Assembly: GCA_963575745.1 (NCBI GenBank)
Contig: CAUYUJ010021138.1
Coordinates: 106,687 to 144,136 of the forward strand
DNA: 37,450 nucleotides
Direction of reading: 5' to 3'
From: Prorocentrum cordatum
Taxonomy: Eukaryota; Sar; Dinophyceae; Prorocentrales; Prorocentraceae
Below are positions 8,640-17,607 of the stretch, piece after piece. The number at the start of each line of letters is the position of its first letter. The first letter of the stretch is position 1. A program made the translations under genes and the position numbers. The notes beneath the pieces are model-generated. The model ran no database searches, was not told the origin of the DNA, and saw only the letters and a list, made by a program, of their open reading frames with translations.

Positions 8640-8975
8640 GGCATGTGGCGGGTGAGCAGGAAAGTGAGCGGGAGGAAAAGGATAAGGACGAACAGCAGCA
8701 GCAGGAACTAAAGCGGAAGGAGAGGGAGGGAACGGATGACCAGGGGAAGGCGTAGGAGGGGAATGAGGGGGCTACAACGATAAAGACTCGGACTCGGAAA
8801 AGTGGCCTGCGCTGGGGCGAGACGAACAGCAGCAGCAGGAACTGGAACGGAAGGAGCGGGAAGAACAGGAGGACAAGGGGAAGGCGGAGGAGGGACGATG
8901 ATAGGGGGGTCGAAGCGACGCAAGACTCGGATCAAGACAAGTGGCCCGCGTTGGGGCGAGAGCGCCGTTCTGAAT
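8640..8975 (+). other. Coding-like tandem duplication, interrupted (QQQQELKRKERE repeat)
   Basis: The plus strand reads GEQESEREEKDKDEQQQQEL then KRKEREGTDDQGKA and a stop. About 135 bp later it reads KDSDSEKWPALGRDEQQQQE then LERKEREEQEDKGKAEEGR and a stop. A third half-unit gives TQDSDQDKWPALGRERRSE. So a unit of about 45 residues with D-S-D-x-x-KWPALGR followed by a charged helix was duplicated at DNA level, with stops and frame changes between copies. This suggests a decayed repeat-containing coding sequence, perhaps coiled coil. No family is recognised. Confidence 0.35.
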
Positions 8976-9029
8976 GACGGGGGCAGCGCACCGATCTGGA
9001 AATGATGCCCACGCTGCAGCGGGAACACC

Positions 9030-9200
9030 ATGCGGAAGCACCACACATATCTGGGTTGCCAGCATCTGAAATCCTGCATGCAGGAGCCAACACGAGGAGG
9101 GGGCGGGGGATCTTCCGGACAACTTCAGGGGAGGAGGGCGAATCGTACTCATAATGCCTGGCCGGGCTGGGCCCGGAGGGCGGCCTGGCCGCGCCCCATC
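9030..9200. other. Unassigned sequence
   Basis: Ordinary GC-rich sequence between the decayed repeat and a GGA tract; no gene or repeat recognised. Confidence 0.3.
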
Positions 9201-9208
9201 CACAAGAG

Positions 9209-9560
9209 GAGGAGGAGGAGGAGGAGGAGGAGGAGGAGGAGGAGGAGGAGGAGGAGGAGGAGGAGGAGGAGGAGGAGGAGGGGAGGGCGCTCGACGGGGG
9301 GGCACGCCTCACACGCTCTGTGACACCAGAAGGAGCTCCAGCGAAGGCCCCAGAGGTACTGTCGACGCGCGGCCGCCCCCATCATGTCGGCACACACACC
9401 TCACACGCTTCGTGGCCCCACAGGGAACTCCAGCGAAGAGGAGGAGGAGGAGGAGGAGGAGGAGGAGGAGGAGGAGGAGGAAGAGGAGGGGGAGGAGGAG
9501 GAGGAGGAGGAGGAGGAGGAGGAGGAGGAGGAGGAGGAGGAGGAGGAGGAGGAGGAAGGA
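9209..9560. repeat. Two (GGA)n tracts separated by a 42-bp direct repeat
   Basis: GGA tracts occupy 9209-9280 and 9438-9556. Between them, CACGCCTCACACGCTCTGTG..CTCCAGCGAAG (about 9302-9344) and CACACCTCACACGCTTCGTG..CTCCAGCGAAG (about 9396-9438) are near-identical direct repeats, so unique sequence was duplicated along with the tract. Confidence 0.85.
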
Positions 9561-9720
9561 TGAGAAAGGGAAGAAGGTAGAGGGGGAAACGGAGGGGGAG
9601 AGGGAGAAGGAGGAGGGGGGAGAAGGAGGAGGTGGTTGAGCAGGTGAGAGGGGAGAGGGAGTGGGAGAAGGAGGAGGGGGGGGGAGGAAAGGACGGAGAG
9701 ATGGAGGGGAGGTACGCGGC
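9561..9720. repeat. Purine-rich GGA/GAAGG extension
   Basis: Impure purine sequence (GAGGGGGAAAC, GGAGAAGGAGG) continuing from the tract before it. Confidence 0.8.
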
Positions 9721-9907
9721 ACCTGTGGCGACGCCTGTAATGTAGGCGTGGCTGACCGGAAACGTAAACACAAGAAAGGAGTGCGAAGGACCGCACCTCG
9801 GGCAAACAGAACATCTCATCCCTGGGCAGCAGCCTTGGTGTCTGACGGCAGGCTGAGGGACCACCGGTTTCCCCAGATCAGGGGGACCACTGCGACCTCT
9901 TAGGTCT

Positions 9908-10440
9908 TCAGGATGTCACAGGTGGGGGAACAGCTAAATAAGCGCGATGATCCAAATCAAGCGTGGCAAGCCCAGTGCAAAACATCATAACCCGGTGACA
10001 TGCCTCCGTCACTGAAAACTGCTCGGGGGCGCGGGCATGCGACCGCTGCTCCGAGATGGGTCGTGGGGCTCCCTTGCCGAGGGGGGCCCTGGGGCTTGCC
10101 CGCACACTCTCTTTCGATGTTGCGCAAAGGATCTGCGAGAGCTTTCGGAACGAGGGCCTTCCCAGGACACTGCCGCTGGAGGAGATGAATGCGACCCCCA
10201 ACATGTAGGCGCCGCGGCGTGCAAAGCATATGGCCCTGCCGTTCTGAATAGAGAAAAAGTTGGCGCTCCACTCGAATTTCGGGGATCTGCGCTGGCAAGA
10301 GGAAGCGGGAGGTGATGAAGAGGGGGGCAGGAGGGCTGGATCAAGGAGTGGCGGCGGGCAGATGCCATGCCCGCGCATGCTGGGGCGGGTATGCAGTGAG
10401 ACAGTAGAGCGGAGTGTGATGGGATGCACCTGGACGCGCG
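9908..10440 (-). other. Open reading segment, product not recognised
   Basis: The minus strand is open from the GGA tract down to a stop at 9908. The least repetitive part reads KFEWSANFFSIQNGRAICFA, then YMLGVAFISSSGSVLGRPSF, then VTEACHRVMMFCTGLATLDL. A second frame is also open over 9957-10298. I do not recognise a domain. GC-rich sequence of this kind is often open by chance, so this is listed only as unexplained non-repetitive sequence. Confidence 0.2.
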
Positions 10441-10580
10441 GGGAGGAGGAGGAGGAGGAGGAGGAGGAGGAGGAGGAGGAGGAGAAGGAGAAGGAGAAGG
10501 AGGAGGAGGAGGAGGAGGAGGAGGAAGAGGAGGAGGAGGAGGAGGAGGAGGAGGAGGAGGAGGAGGAGGAGGAGGAGGCC
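10441..10580. repeat. (GGA)n purine tract
   Basis: About 140 bp of GGA/GAA triplets, directly downstream (minus sense) of a short coiled-coil-like segment. Confidence 0.95.
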
Positions 10581-10632
10581 CTGGCCTCTCCCCGCTGGCC
10601 GCCCGCCGCCCCTCCCAGCTCGGCCTCCCTCG
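10581..10632 (-). other. Weak candidate micro-exon
   Basis: The minus strand has a pyrimidine-rich run ending GGCCTCGAG, then a stretch translating as REAELGGAAGGQRGEAR, then AGGGCC and the TCC tract. It resembles the other candidate micro-exons in position relative to a TCC tract, but the splice-like borders are weaker. Confidence 0.2.
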
Positions 10633-10639
10633 AGGCCAG

Positions 10640-10975
10640 AAGGGGCGGGGGCCGCGGAGAGCAGCCGGGGCCAGAGGATCGCGGTCGCACCGCCGCTGCA
10701 CCGGCGCTGCGTCGGCGCGGCGGCTCGGTGCGGAGCCTGACTCTTTATTTTTTGTTCTCCGCGCCCACGTCGCGGCTGCATCGCCGACGTCGCCAGTGCC
10801 TCGCCGATGCACCGGCAGTGCCTCGGCGACGCGGCGCGATGCTTCGACGCCACCTGCCCAGACGCCCCCCTGGGAGGCCTCGAGTCTCGCGTCCTCCCTG
10901 CCGCCGCCTCCCCGATTCCCGGAGTCCCGCGGGACTCTTGCTGCGCCGCTGCTTCCCCCTGCCTCTTGTCGCCCC
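10640..10975. other. GC-rich sequence with GCCGATGCACCGGC-type short words
   Basis: Holds dispersed words such as CGCCGATGCACCGGC and GATGCTTCGACG, followed by CCCCCCTGGGAGGCCTCGAG. Related words occur at 13033-13065, 15296-15335 and 19365-19440 (CGCCGATGCATCGGCGATGC .. CCCCCTTGGGAGGCCTGGGC). This points to a diverged dispersed repeat. No gene recognised. Confidence 0.45.
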
Positions 10976-10977
10976 CC

Positions 10978-11035
10978 ACCCCAGACGCCCGACGTCATGA
11001 TATTCTTTCATGACGCCGACCCCCAGAGGTCTCGA
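10978..11035. repeat. Dispersed palindrome (CCCGACGTCATGAT..TCATGACGC), copy 1
   Basis: CGACGTCATGATATTCTTTC then ATGACGCCGACCCCC forms an imperfect palindrome. Its reverse complement recurs at 15536-15590 (GTCGACGCCATGAACAAATC then ATGACGTCGGGGGTCTGGG). The pair implies a short mobile or foldback repeat. Confidence 0.65.
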
Positions 11036-11059
11036 CCCCTTCCCCAGGATTAGGTTGGA

Positions 11060-12060
11060 CACGTTCTCCTACAAGCGGATTTTGGAAGAACCTTTAAACT
11101 AGTTAAACCGTGAGCGGAACATAATCAAAAGATCGTTCCCAGATTTGTTTTGACTATTTTTGAATATTCCGCCAGTAGAGGGACATGCCCGACTTAAACC
11201 CAGGACCAATTTTGCATCCCGAGGCGTTTTGGGACGGTCTCGAGGCCGGGTAAGGGCCCCCAGAGGCCGAAAACAGGGAAGCGCCTCCCGTCGCGACTTG
11301 TTCATGGCCCGAGGGGCTCTGAGTCCTCCTCCCCGCCTCGCTCCCGCTGTGCCAGGCCTTGCCCCTGCGCTGCCCCTCCCTCCTCCCCGGCCGCCCGCGC
11401 TCCTGCGTGGCCGCCTGCCTCTCCAGCTCCACCTCGGGGAGTGCGTGAACGGGGATCTGGGGCCGTGCTTGGAGGCCTCTTGGGCCGTCCCGGGGCGGTG
11501 TTGTGGCTCTCTCCGGCCGTCGTGGAGCGTCGGCTAGCCGAGGAGGGGAAATTCGTGCCAACGCCATTGAGGAATGAAGGATTTTGGCCTCTGGGGGCGT
11601 GCGTCGGGGTACTGTTGGAGGCGCGCGGGGGCACGCGGGCCGGCTCGAGGGGGACCAGGGGGCACGAGGAGCCGCGGCAGGAGCGGCGGGGCGCGAGCGG
11701 CAGCAGCTGCTGGGGGAGGCGGGGGGGGGGGGGAGGCGCTGCAGCGCCTGCTGCTGCCCTGCCGGGCGCCCGTCGGCCTCTCGCGGGCGATCGGAGCCCG
11801 CGCGGGGGACTCCCTGGGCGGCAGCGCGCGGGGGCCGCCGGGCTGTGCCAAAAAGTCCGCCGCCCGCGCCCCCCGGCCGAGCGAGGCCCTGCAGCGAGAG
11901 CCGGTGCGTCGACGGAGCGAGGAGCACCGTGCAGAGCATCGCCGTTCCAGCCCCGCGGGAGGCCAACGGCAGCGCTCGGGGCGCACGAATGGCACCGTGA
12001 GGTCGGGCATGTCCCCCTCTGCAGGGAGATGTCGGACGACAGATGAAGACTACCCCCAAA
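11060..12060. other. Region bounded by a short inverted repeat; no firm gene
   Basis: GAGGGACATGCCCGACTT (11177-11194) is mirrored by GTCGGGCATGTCCCCCTC (12002-12019), about 810 bp apart. Inside, the minus strand at about 11400-11440 reads VELERQAATQERG between AG-bounded borders, which could be a coiled-coil micro-exon, and another short Gln-rich stretch lies near 11745. Evidence is weak. The rest is GC-rich and unassigned. Confidence 0.3.
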
Positions 12061-12100
12061 ATCGTGTGCGAACAGTGCTAAAGGCATGGTCCACTATTCT

Positions 12101-12142
12101 TGGAGGAGGAGGGGGAGGAGGAGGAGGAGGAGGAGGAGGCTT
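12101..12142. repeat. Short (GGA)n tract
   Basis: About 40 bp of GGA/GAG triplets. Confidence 0.9.
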
Positions 12143-12324
12143 GTGGTTCGGTTGCGTGCGTCTTGCCCCCCCCCCCCCCCGAGGGGAGCCGAGCTGCCCC
12201 TCGACGGTCCAGGCCCTCTGGCGCCGGCCTCGCCGGAGCGAGCCTACACGCGTCCGGTCGGTGCCGAGGTCGGGGAGGCGCAGGACGCGGGCTCGGGGGA
12301 CCAGGGTTGGCCCGACGTGCAGTC

Positions 12325-12560
12325 GGGCTTGACTGGAGAGGGCACGCGGAACAAGGGCTCCCAACTTCGCGCTCTCGCGCTCCGCGAAGCGCGAACAACT
12401 CCGCGCTCTCGCGCCGCCCCCCAAAGGGAGAAGAGGAGGACGAGGCGGACGAGGAGGGGGAGGAGGAATGATGTCCGCGAAGCGCGACTAACTTCGCGCC
12501 CTCGTGGGAGCCCTTGCAGCTGGGCTTGACTGGAGAGGACACGCGAAGGGACACAAGACC
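12325..12560. repeat. Direct repeat pair with an internal inverted repeat
   Basis: GGGCTTGACTGGAGAGGGCA (12325) recurs as GGGCTTGACTGGAGAGGACA (12522). Between them, GGGCTCCCAACTTCGCGC and CTCCGCGAAGCGCGAAC are mirrored by CCGCGAAGCGCGACTAAC and CGTGGGAGCCCTTG, so the interval is partly palindromic. Confidence 0.65.
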
Positions 12561-12649
12561 ATGCCGAGGGCCACGTTGCCACAGAAACGCAGGAGACATG
12601 GGTCGCGAGACACAGGACGCGGGGGCACCCTTGATCTGGCAGGGTCAAC

Positions 12650-13192
12650 CTACTGATCCGGGCCGGCTGTAGCCATCGTGAAAACGACGAGACCCAGTCT
12701 GTAACCTGACGCGAACTCCCGCTGCAGGCGTCCCACGAGAACCAGACCGTCAAAATCCACGACGCTCTCGTCAAAAGGCGTCGGCAAACCCGAGTTCCGG
12801 CCTACTCGAGTCTCACGTTTCCCCGACACGGGTCTAGTACGCGAGGTGGCACGGCGACCTTGCGCCGCGGCTTGCGCGGGCCGCCAGCACGGCACGCTGC
12901 ATGGGAAACGAGGGCGCTTACGCGCGACCTCACGCGGGCAGCTTGCGCGACAGTGTCCGCGTAATGGACCCCGTATTTCAACGTCGCTCACGTGGGGAGC
13001 GGCTGAGGGAGGGGAACCATCGACCCTGAAAATCTGCGATGCATCGCCTAGATGCTTCCGAGCCCCGATTGCGAATCCGCATGCTCCTGGGCGGGGGGGG
13101 CCTGCCAGGTTCCTGTCGACGGCGAATGGGCGATTGGAGGTCGATGCTTTCCCTTCCGAGCCCATCTCCCCCTGACGTTCCCCCCTTATCAC
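12650..13192 (-). other. Open reading segment, product not recognised
   Basis: A 180-codon open stretch whose C-terminal part reads FDESVVDFDGLVLVGRLQRE then FASGYRLGLVVFTMATAG. That end is less repetitive than most of the window and could come from an exon, but I find no family signature and no partner exon. Confidence 0.25.
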
Positions 13193-13194
13193 GG

Positions 13195-13694
13195 GTCACA
13201 GGATCGATTCCTAGAGCTCTCCTGGGGAGCGTTCTGATCGGAATTTCGATGCGGATCCAGCCGTGGCCACGATGGCGCCCCAGGACGATCAAATACCTAC
13301 AGGAAAGCGAACCTCGATCCGACAACCTCCGCCCGACAACCTATCCCCCCCCTTTACGTTGCCCCCGACCAACAGCATCCGCCCGAAGGCCGACTACCGC
13401 GGTGCGGGTCACAGACCCAACAACCCTTGGCGGGAGCCCAGTGCTTCCGCGACGTCTAGAAATTACACCAGCGAAGCACCCCGGTAGCAGCAAAAGTGAA
13501 GAGGCGGGTCGAGGAGTAGGAGACCGGGGACAGGGCACCCCAGTGCATATTCTACACGGGATCGCTAAGGATTCCTGGGAAAATCGCAGGCAACCAAGAC
13601 AAAGAGGTATTTTTTGCGAGAGATCGTGGCCGTCCGGACCAAACATGTAGTTGTCATTGAGGCAAGAACACGAACCCTGAATACTTTGTGCCGT
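13195..13694. other. Unassigned sequence
   Basis: About 500 bp of ordinary composition. Open frames on both strands are short and unrecognised. Confidence 0.3.
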
Positions 13695-13871
13695 CTACAC
13701 GCAAGAGTGACCCTGGGTAAGAGTGATATTTGGTGCGTGGTTTTTGGGGGGCCGCGGGGGGACCAAACACAAGAGGGCAAGATGCTACTATCGCATCGCG
13801 TTCGGCGATCGGGGGGCCCCAGTGGGCCCGCACCAAGGGTCACTCTGGCGAAGGGGCACTCTTACGTGTAG
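13695..13871. mobile_element. Foldback MITE family 2, best-preserved copy
   Basis: A 177-bp element. It begins CTACACGCAAGAGTGACCCT and ends with the sequence whose complement is CTACACGTAAGAGTGCCCCT, so the terminal inverted repeat is about 20 bp with 2 mismatches. A second inverted block lies inside (AAGAGTGA against TCACTCT), and the centre holds CGCATCGCGTTCGGCGATCG. Related copies are at 5753-5936 and 14313-14450. No target duplication is obvious. It is too short to code. Confidence 0.8.
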
Positions 13872-14085
13872 TCGATTGTGAGGAAGTCTCAGGCGCAACG
13901 GTTGCGGGCATAGGCATTCTCGGGCTCCCCGCCACTCCTGTGAGACACTTCTGTGGTTCTTTAAGTATGCCACCATTCGACGTCAGGACGCTTCAACGAA
14001 ACTCTACTAGGACCAGAAACGGCACGGAACCATCGATGCCAACCCTGCGCACCGTCTTGCTGCTGGCCAGGCGTCGGCTGTCCGA

Positions 14086-14296
14086 TGCCTAGGCACCACG
14101 AGATCGGTGCCCAGGCATCACCAGATCAATGTATAGGCATATTATACGCCCAATTACGTCCAGCTACGTCCATGAACGCATCCCAATATGTATGCGTAGG
14201 CATACCAGTGCGGGCGGGTGCCTAAGAATCAGCAATGGCATGCCCAGGCATCCGCGGGGCCATGCCTAGGCATGCTACGACGCTGCGTAGGCACCT
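14086..14296. repeat. Cluster of TGCCTAGGCA-like palindromic words
   Basis: In about 210 bp there are roughly eight variants: GATGCCTAGGCACC, GTGCCCAGGCATC, TGTATAGGCATA, TGCGTAGGCATACC, GTGCCTAAG, CATGCCCAGGCATCC, CATGCCTAGGCATGC and TGCGTAGGCACC. Spacing is irregular. The core TGCCTAGGCA is a perfect palindrome. Confidence 0.65.
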
Positions 14297-14312
14297 GGGT
14301 TGGGGGAGTCGG

Positions 14313-14450
14313 CTACACGCAAGAGTGACCCAGGGTAAGAGTGACCTTTGGTGCGCGGCCCTTTGTCAGACGCCACTGCCGCCTCGCCTTCGGCGATCGG
14401 GGGACTCCACTGCACCAAAGGCCACTCTGGCGAAAGGTTACTCTTATAAG
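14313..14450. mobile_element. Foldback MITE family 2, shortened copy
   Basis: Begins CTACACGCAAGAGTGACCCA, continues GGGTAAGAGTGACCTTTGGT, GCGCGGCC and CGCCTTCGGCGATCGGGGGA, and closes with GGCCACTCTGGCGAAAGGTT then ACTCTTATAAG. It is internally deleted relative to the 13695 copy and only 440 bp from it, in the same orientation. Confidence 0.8.
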
Positions 14451-15535
14451 GGAACCAAAAGGTACCGATACCGCTACTCCCCAGACCTCTCCTGAGGTGG
14501 GTTATGACCAGGATTTCAGGGCGAATCCAGCGCTGGCGCCGAGGGCCTCCCAGGAGGTCCCCAAAAAGGCGAAAACGAGGGAGGGGGTAGCGGTATGGGC
14601 GCCGCCTCTCCCTCCTCCGATCGTGCGCCTGGTCGAGGGCAAGGGGGGGGGGGTCAGGGTGAGATGGCTGGGACCAGAGCGCGCGGGCAGACGACCCCGA
14701 AATACACATCGATACGTGGAGGTCTGTCGCCGCTTCCGGCCCCTGGGGGCCCCTCGCCAGACCGCGCGGCGGCGCGCGCGCGCGGGCAGGATGGGGGGGG
14801 GGGGACAGGCCGTTGCCCCCCCTGCCCGCCCCCCCCGCCCCCCCTCCTCGCCCCCCCTCCTCCCCCACCCCTCCTGTCAGTTTTTGCCGTTGCACGGGCC
14901 TGGATGCGATTCGGGCGGGGCGAAAGGGGGGGACAGCAAAGAGGGGGTTTGAGAAGCAGCTCACGTAGCTGATTTTCCGGCGCCTCCCGGCGCCGGAGGC
15001 GGCCATGCATCGAGGAATGGACCCCTCGGTGGGGCCGAAACTAGCTGCACGCAGCAGATTTCGTAGCCCCCCCTTTCCCACCCCCCCCGTTTCGTCCGGC
15101 CCGAGCGATGATCGTGGCGTTCTGTGGCTAGGGAAACAAAGAAGAGGCCGACTTGGGCCAAGGGTCAAACAACTCCGCCTGGCGGGCGCAGCGGGCGAGG
15201 AGAGACGGCAAGTACCGAATCGAAGGGAATATTAGAGCATTTGCGCCCGCCCTCAGGAACGTGGGCTTCTGATGTTGGGGCCCTGCCGCCGATCTGTCGG
15301 CGATGCATTGCCACGTCCAGCTCGATGCTTCCCCCCCTGAGCCAGCCCCCCCTGCACCACCCAGGTGGAGATCCCGCAGCGGATGAACGGCGGGCGGACG
15401 ATGCCCTGGGCGGACCTCGAGGCCCTGAGCCCGGTTAACCTTGGTACCCCTCCCCCTCCCGTCAGCCTCTTGCTCCCCCCCGCGCCGCCCCCCGCCGCCC
15501 TGCCCAGACACCCCTCGAGTCCGGAAGGCATCGGG
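14451..15535. other. GC-rich unassigned region with poly-C runs
   Basis: Contains C-rich and G-rich homopolymer stretches (about 14795-14870) and no recognisable gene. Long open frames here lack motifs and are open on several frames at once. Confidence 0.3.
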
Positions 15536-15595
15536 GCGGGGGTCGACGCCATGAACAAATCATGACGTCGGGGGTCTGGGTCCCCAGGAGGGGCC
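15536..15595. repeat. Dispersed palindrome, copy 2 (inverted relative to 10978-11035)
   Basis: See the copy at 10978-11035. The reverse complement of this stretch reads CCCAGACCCCCGACGTCATG then ATTTGTTCATGGCGTCGACC, matching that copy with few changes. Confidence 0.65.
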
Positions 15596-15709
15596 GTCCA
15601 CAAGAAGGATTCCAGGATGGAGGGCGTTTTCCTTCAGATTCCGGCAGGCTTACTCGCATGGATGGTGGGGCGGGGGTCGTGGCGAGGCCCGAACCGAAAT
15701 CTGGACTTC

Positions 15710-15729
15710 ACGCGAGTCGGGACTTCCTT
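15710..15729. repeat. Target-site duplication, 3' side of the retrocopy
   Basis: ACGCGAGTCGGGACTTCCTT is identical to 17588-17607. On the minus strand an A8 run directly precedes it. The two copies bracket the spliced-leader retrocopy, as expected of LINE-mediated insertion. Confidence 0.8.
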
Positions 15730-16689
15730 TTTTTTGTACGGTGCAGCGCAAATCGAGCTTGGTCACAGACGAATGGTCCCCACCGCCGAGCGACAGGAAA
15801 CCCCGATTAGCCCAAATATTTGATCTTGGGGACACGGGCAACTCCAACCTGCCGTCCTGAATGCACATCCTGAGGCCGTCATTCTGGCCGCGTCGCCGTT
15901 TTCGACAACGCGCCAAGCGGCCGACGTTCGGAGTGCTGCAAGCAGGGGCGGACGGTCAGAGGAGAGAGTGTTTCGGTCAAATTCGGACTGCTTCAAGATC
16001 GGCCCTCGCCAGACAGAACCACCCCCACAACTCCCTCGAGCGGCGGTGGGCGGGTGGAAGCGAGAGAATCTTCACGGGAGTGCGATCCTGAATATGTTCT
16101 GGGCCGCTGCAGCGGCTCAGAAGGGGGGAGCATTGGGCTGCAACGCTACTCCACCACCTCCACCACCACGCTCCTTCACCACCTCCTCCATTGGGCTGCC
16201 AACGTCGAGCTCGAATCCGCAGCCTGAGCTTTCCTGAAGTAAGATGTACTCAAGATTATGGTGACACCAGGCTTCATTTAAGCCAGGAGAGGGGAAAGGG
16301 AAGGAGGAGGAACGCGAAGAGAGGGACGGGGAGATGGGAGAAGGGAACAACTAGATACAAACTACGCTGCCAGAGGAGTACCGGAGGGGCTTCCAGCCAA
16401 GAACGCCAGCGAACAGCTTCAGATCTGGAATTCTAGCCCGAATACCAGCCTTCCTGCCCGCGATTATTCTGCCGAACTCTAGGTTGGAAGCTTCAATCCG
16501 AATCCAGCGGGCCCTCTGCTGGAAGGGGAAGCACGGGATGCTGGAGTGGAAAATGGGGGAAGAACCAGGAAGGGGACGAAGAGAGAGAGAGAGAGAGGGG
16601 GCGAGGGAGAGAGAGACGGCTTGCACATGCAAACATGCAGTCGAAGGACCGACAACAAGGCGTAAACATATAATCTGGAACGCAGGCAG

Positions 16690-17551
16690 ATAACACAAAA
16701 TAGTAACATGAGGATCCGTGAGAGCTTCCCACTGGTTCACACCGTCGATGGGATACACATGCTTGTTGTTTCCCACCTTCAGCCACCACGCCGCCGACCA
16801 ATGTAGGCAACCAGTCCGATACATGGATCAGCCGTTCACTCTCACTACCTTTGGGTGCTTCTGAGATGCCTGACCAATAAAAGAAGGCAGGTACTCGCAC
16901 CCCCCCCCTCGTAAGCCGATCCTTTCTCTCCGCGCAATTGCCTATTATTGCCACCATCGCCAGGCTTGACGCTACCGCCATTGTCTGACGTCAGGAGAAG
17001 CAAGATGCCATCCCCGATCCCTAAAGACTTGTATGTATTAATCACGTGTTCTATGCCCTGGTCGAGTGCCAATACCATGCCACAAAAGATACCCCGCTGA
17101 TTCTCCGAAGTCGCCCCACGTATCGGCATAGTAGCGTGTACTCGTCCAGGGCCGCCAGCGGACCGTGAATGGCTTGGTACGCCAAATACACGAATGTCTT
17201 ATCTGCATTTCCTGTACGAGCGCCCCTGGAAATCCAACGTTTCTTGGTATAGACGTGTGTGTGTGTGCGTAATAGACATCATTTCCAAACCGTGCATCGA
17301 AATTATCGTGGAGATCAACAGTTGTTCCCCATCTACTCTGGTAGTAGGTCTGAGCAACATTACCAAAGGCATAGAACTAATCGAAACCACGGCAAATTGG
17401 TGTGCGATCCCACGTGGTCATTCCTGCGTCCCACTTTCCGATAGCAGCCGTCTTGAAGCCACCCTGATGCAGACGATCCGCCACACTACTCACATTCGTT
17501 GGTAAGTCAGTCGGCCGACCGTTCAGTATCCCCGCGCTATCGAGCGCAACG
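16690..17551 (-). pseudogene. Arylsulfatase-like (sulfatase family) retropseudogene
   Basis: Sulfatases cleave sulfate esters using a formylglycine made from a Cys or Ser near the N terminus. Here the minus strand reads, in family order: GILNGRPTDLPTNVSSVADR, LHQGGFKTAAIGKWDAGM, TPICRGFD; an in-frame TAG at 17376-17374; FYAFGNVAQTYYQSRWGTTV; KTFVYLAYQAIHGPLAALDE; then in a second frame GMVLALDQGIEHVI, LLTSDNGG and GGNNRQLRGEKGSAYEGG; then in a third frame GGVRVPAFFYWSGI and LIHVSDWLPTLVGG; then PIDGVNQWEAL back in the first frame. GKWDAGM, DNGG, the LRG-KG-EGG-RVPA block and DWLPTL are hallmark sulfatase segments. One of the frame changes falls at a G8 run near 16905. The N-terminal C/S-x-P-S-R catalytic block is absent because the leader joins the message just downstream of where it should lie. 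Not functional. Confidence 0.85.
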
Positions 17552-17588
17552 CTTGAGCCAAAATGGCTTGAGCCAAAATGGCTACTGA
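17552..17588 (-). other. Dinoflagellate spliced leader plus relict spliced leader
   Basis: Positions 17588-17567 on the minus strand match the 22-nt dinoflagellate spliced leader at 21 of 22 positions (an A replaces the third base, C). Directly after it, 17566-17552 is CCATTTTGGCTCAAG, the exact last 15 bases of the same leader. In a recycled cDNA the AG within the leader (..GTAG/CCATTTT..) serves as trans-splice acceptor for a new leader, leaving exactly this 15-nt relict. The pair therefore records two rounds of trans-splicing and at least one earlier retroposition. Confidence 0.93.
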
Positions 17589-17607
17589 CGCGAGTCGGGA
17601 CTTCCTT
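17588..17607. repeat. Target-site duplication, 5' side of the retrocopy
   Basis: Identical 20-mer to 15710-15729. It abuts the first base of the spliced leader, sharing one base with it. Confidence 0.8.

Larger units (their letters stand above)
15730..17588 (-). mobile_element. Complete processed retrocopy of a trans-spliced mRNA (arylsulfatase-like)
   Basis: Read on the minus strand the unit has: a 5' spliced leader (17588-17567); a relict leader (17566-17552); a decayed arylsulfatase-like reading frame (about 17551-16690); a long 3' stretch with short unrecognised frames (16690-15735); and a short A run (eight A, the last two shared with the duplication). It is bracketed by a 19-20-bp direct repeat (15710-15729 and 17588-17607). 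This is the full set of marks of target-primed retroposition of a mature, intron-free, trans-spliced mRNA. The doubled leader means that an earlier retrocopy was itself transcribed and trans-spliced before this insertion. The long 3' part could hold other insertions; GA-rich patches at 16565-16615 and near 16300 fit microsatellite growth. Confidence 0.8.
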
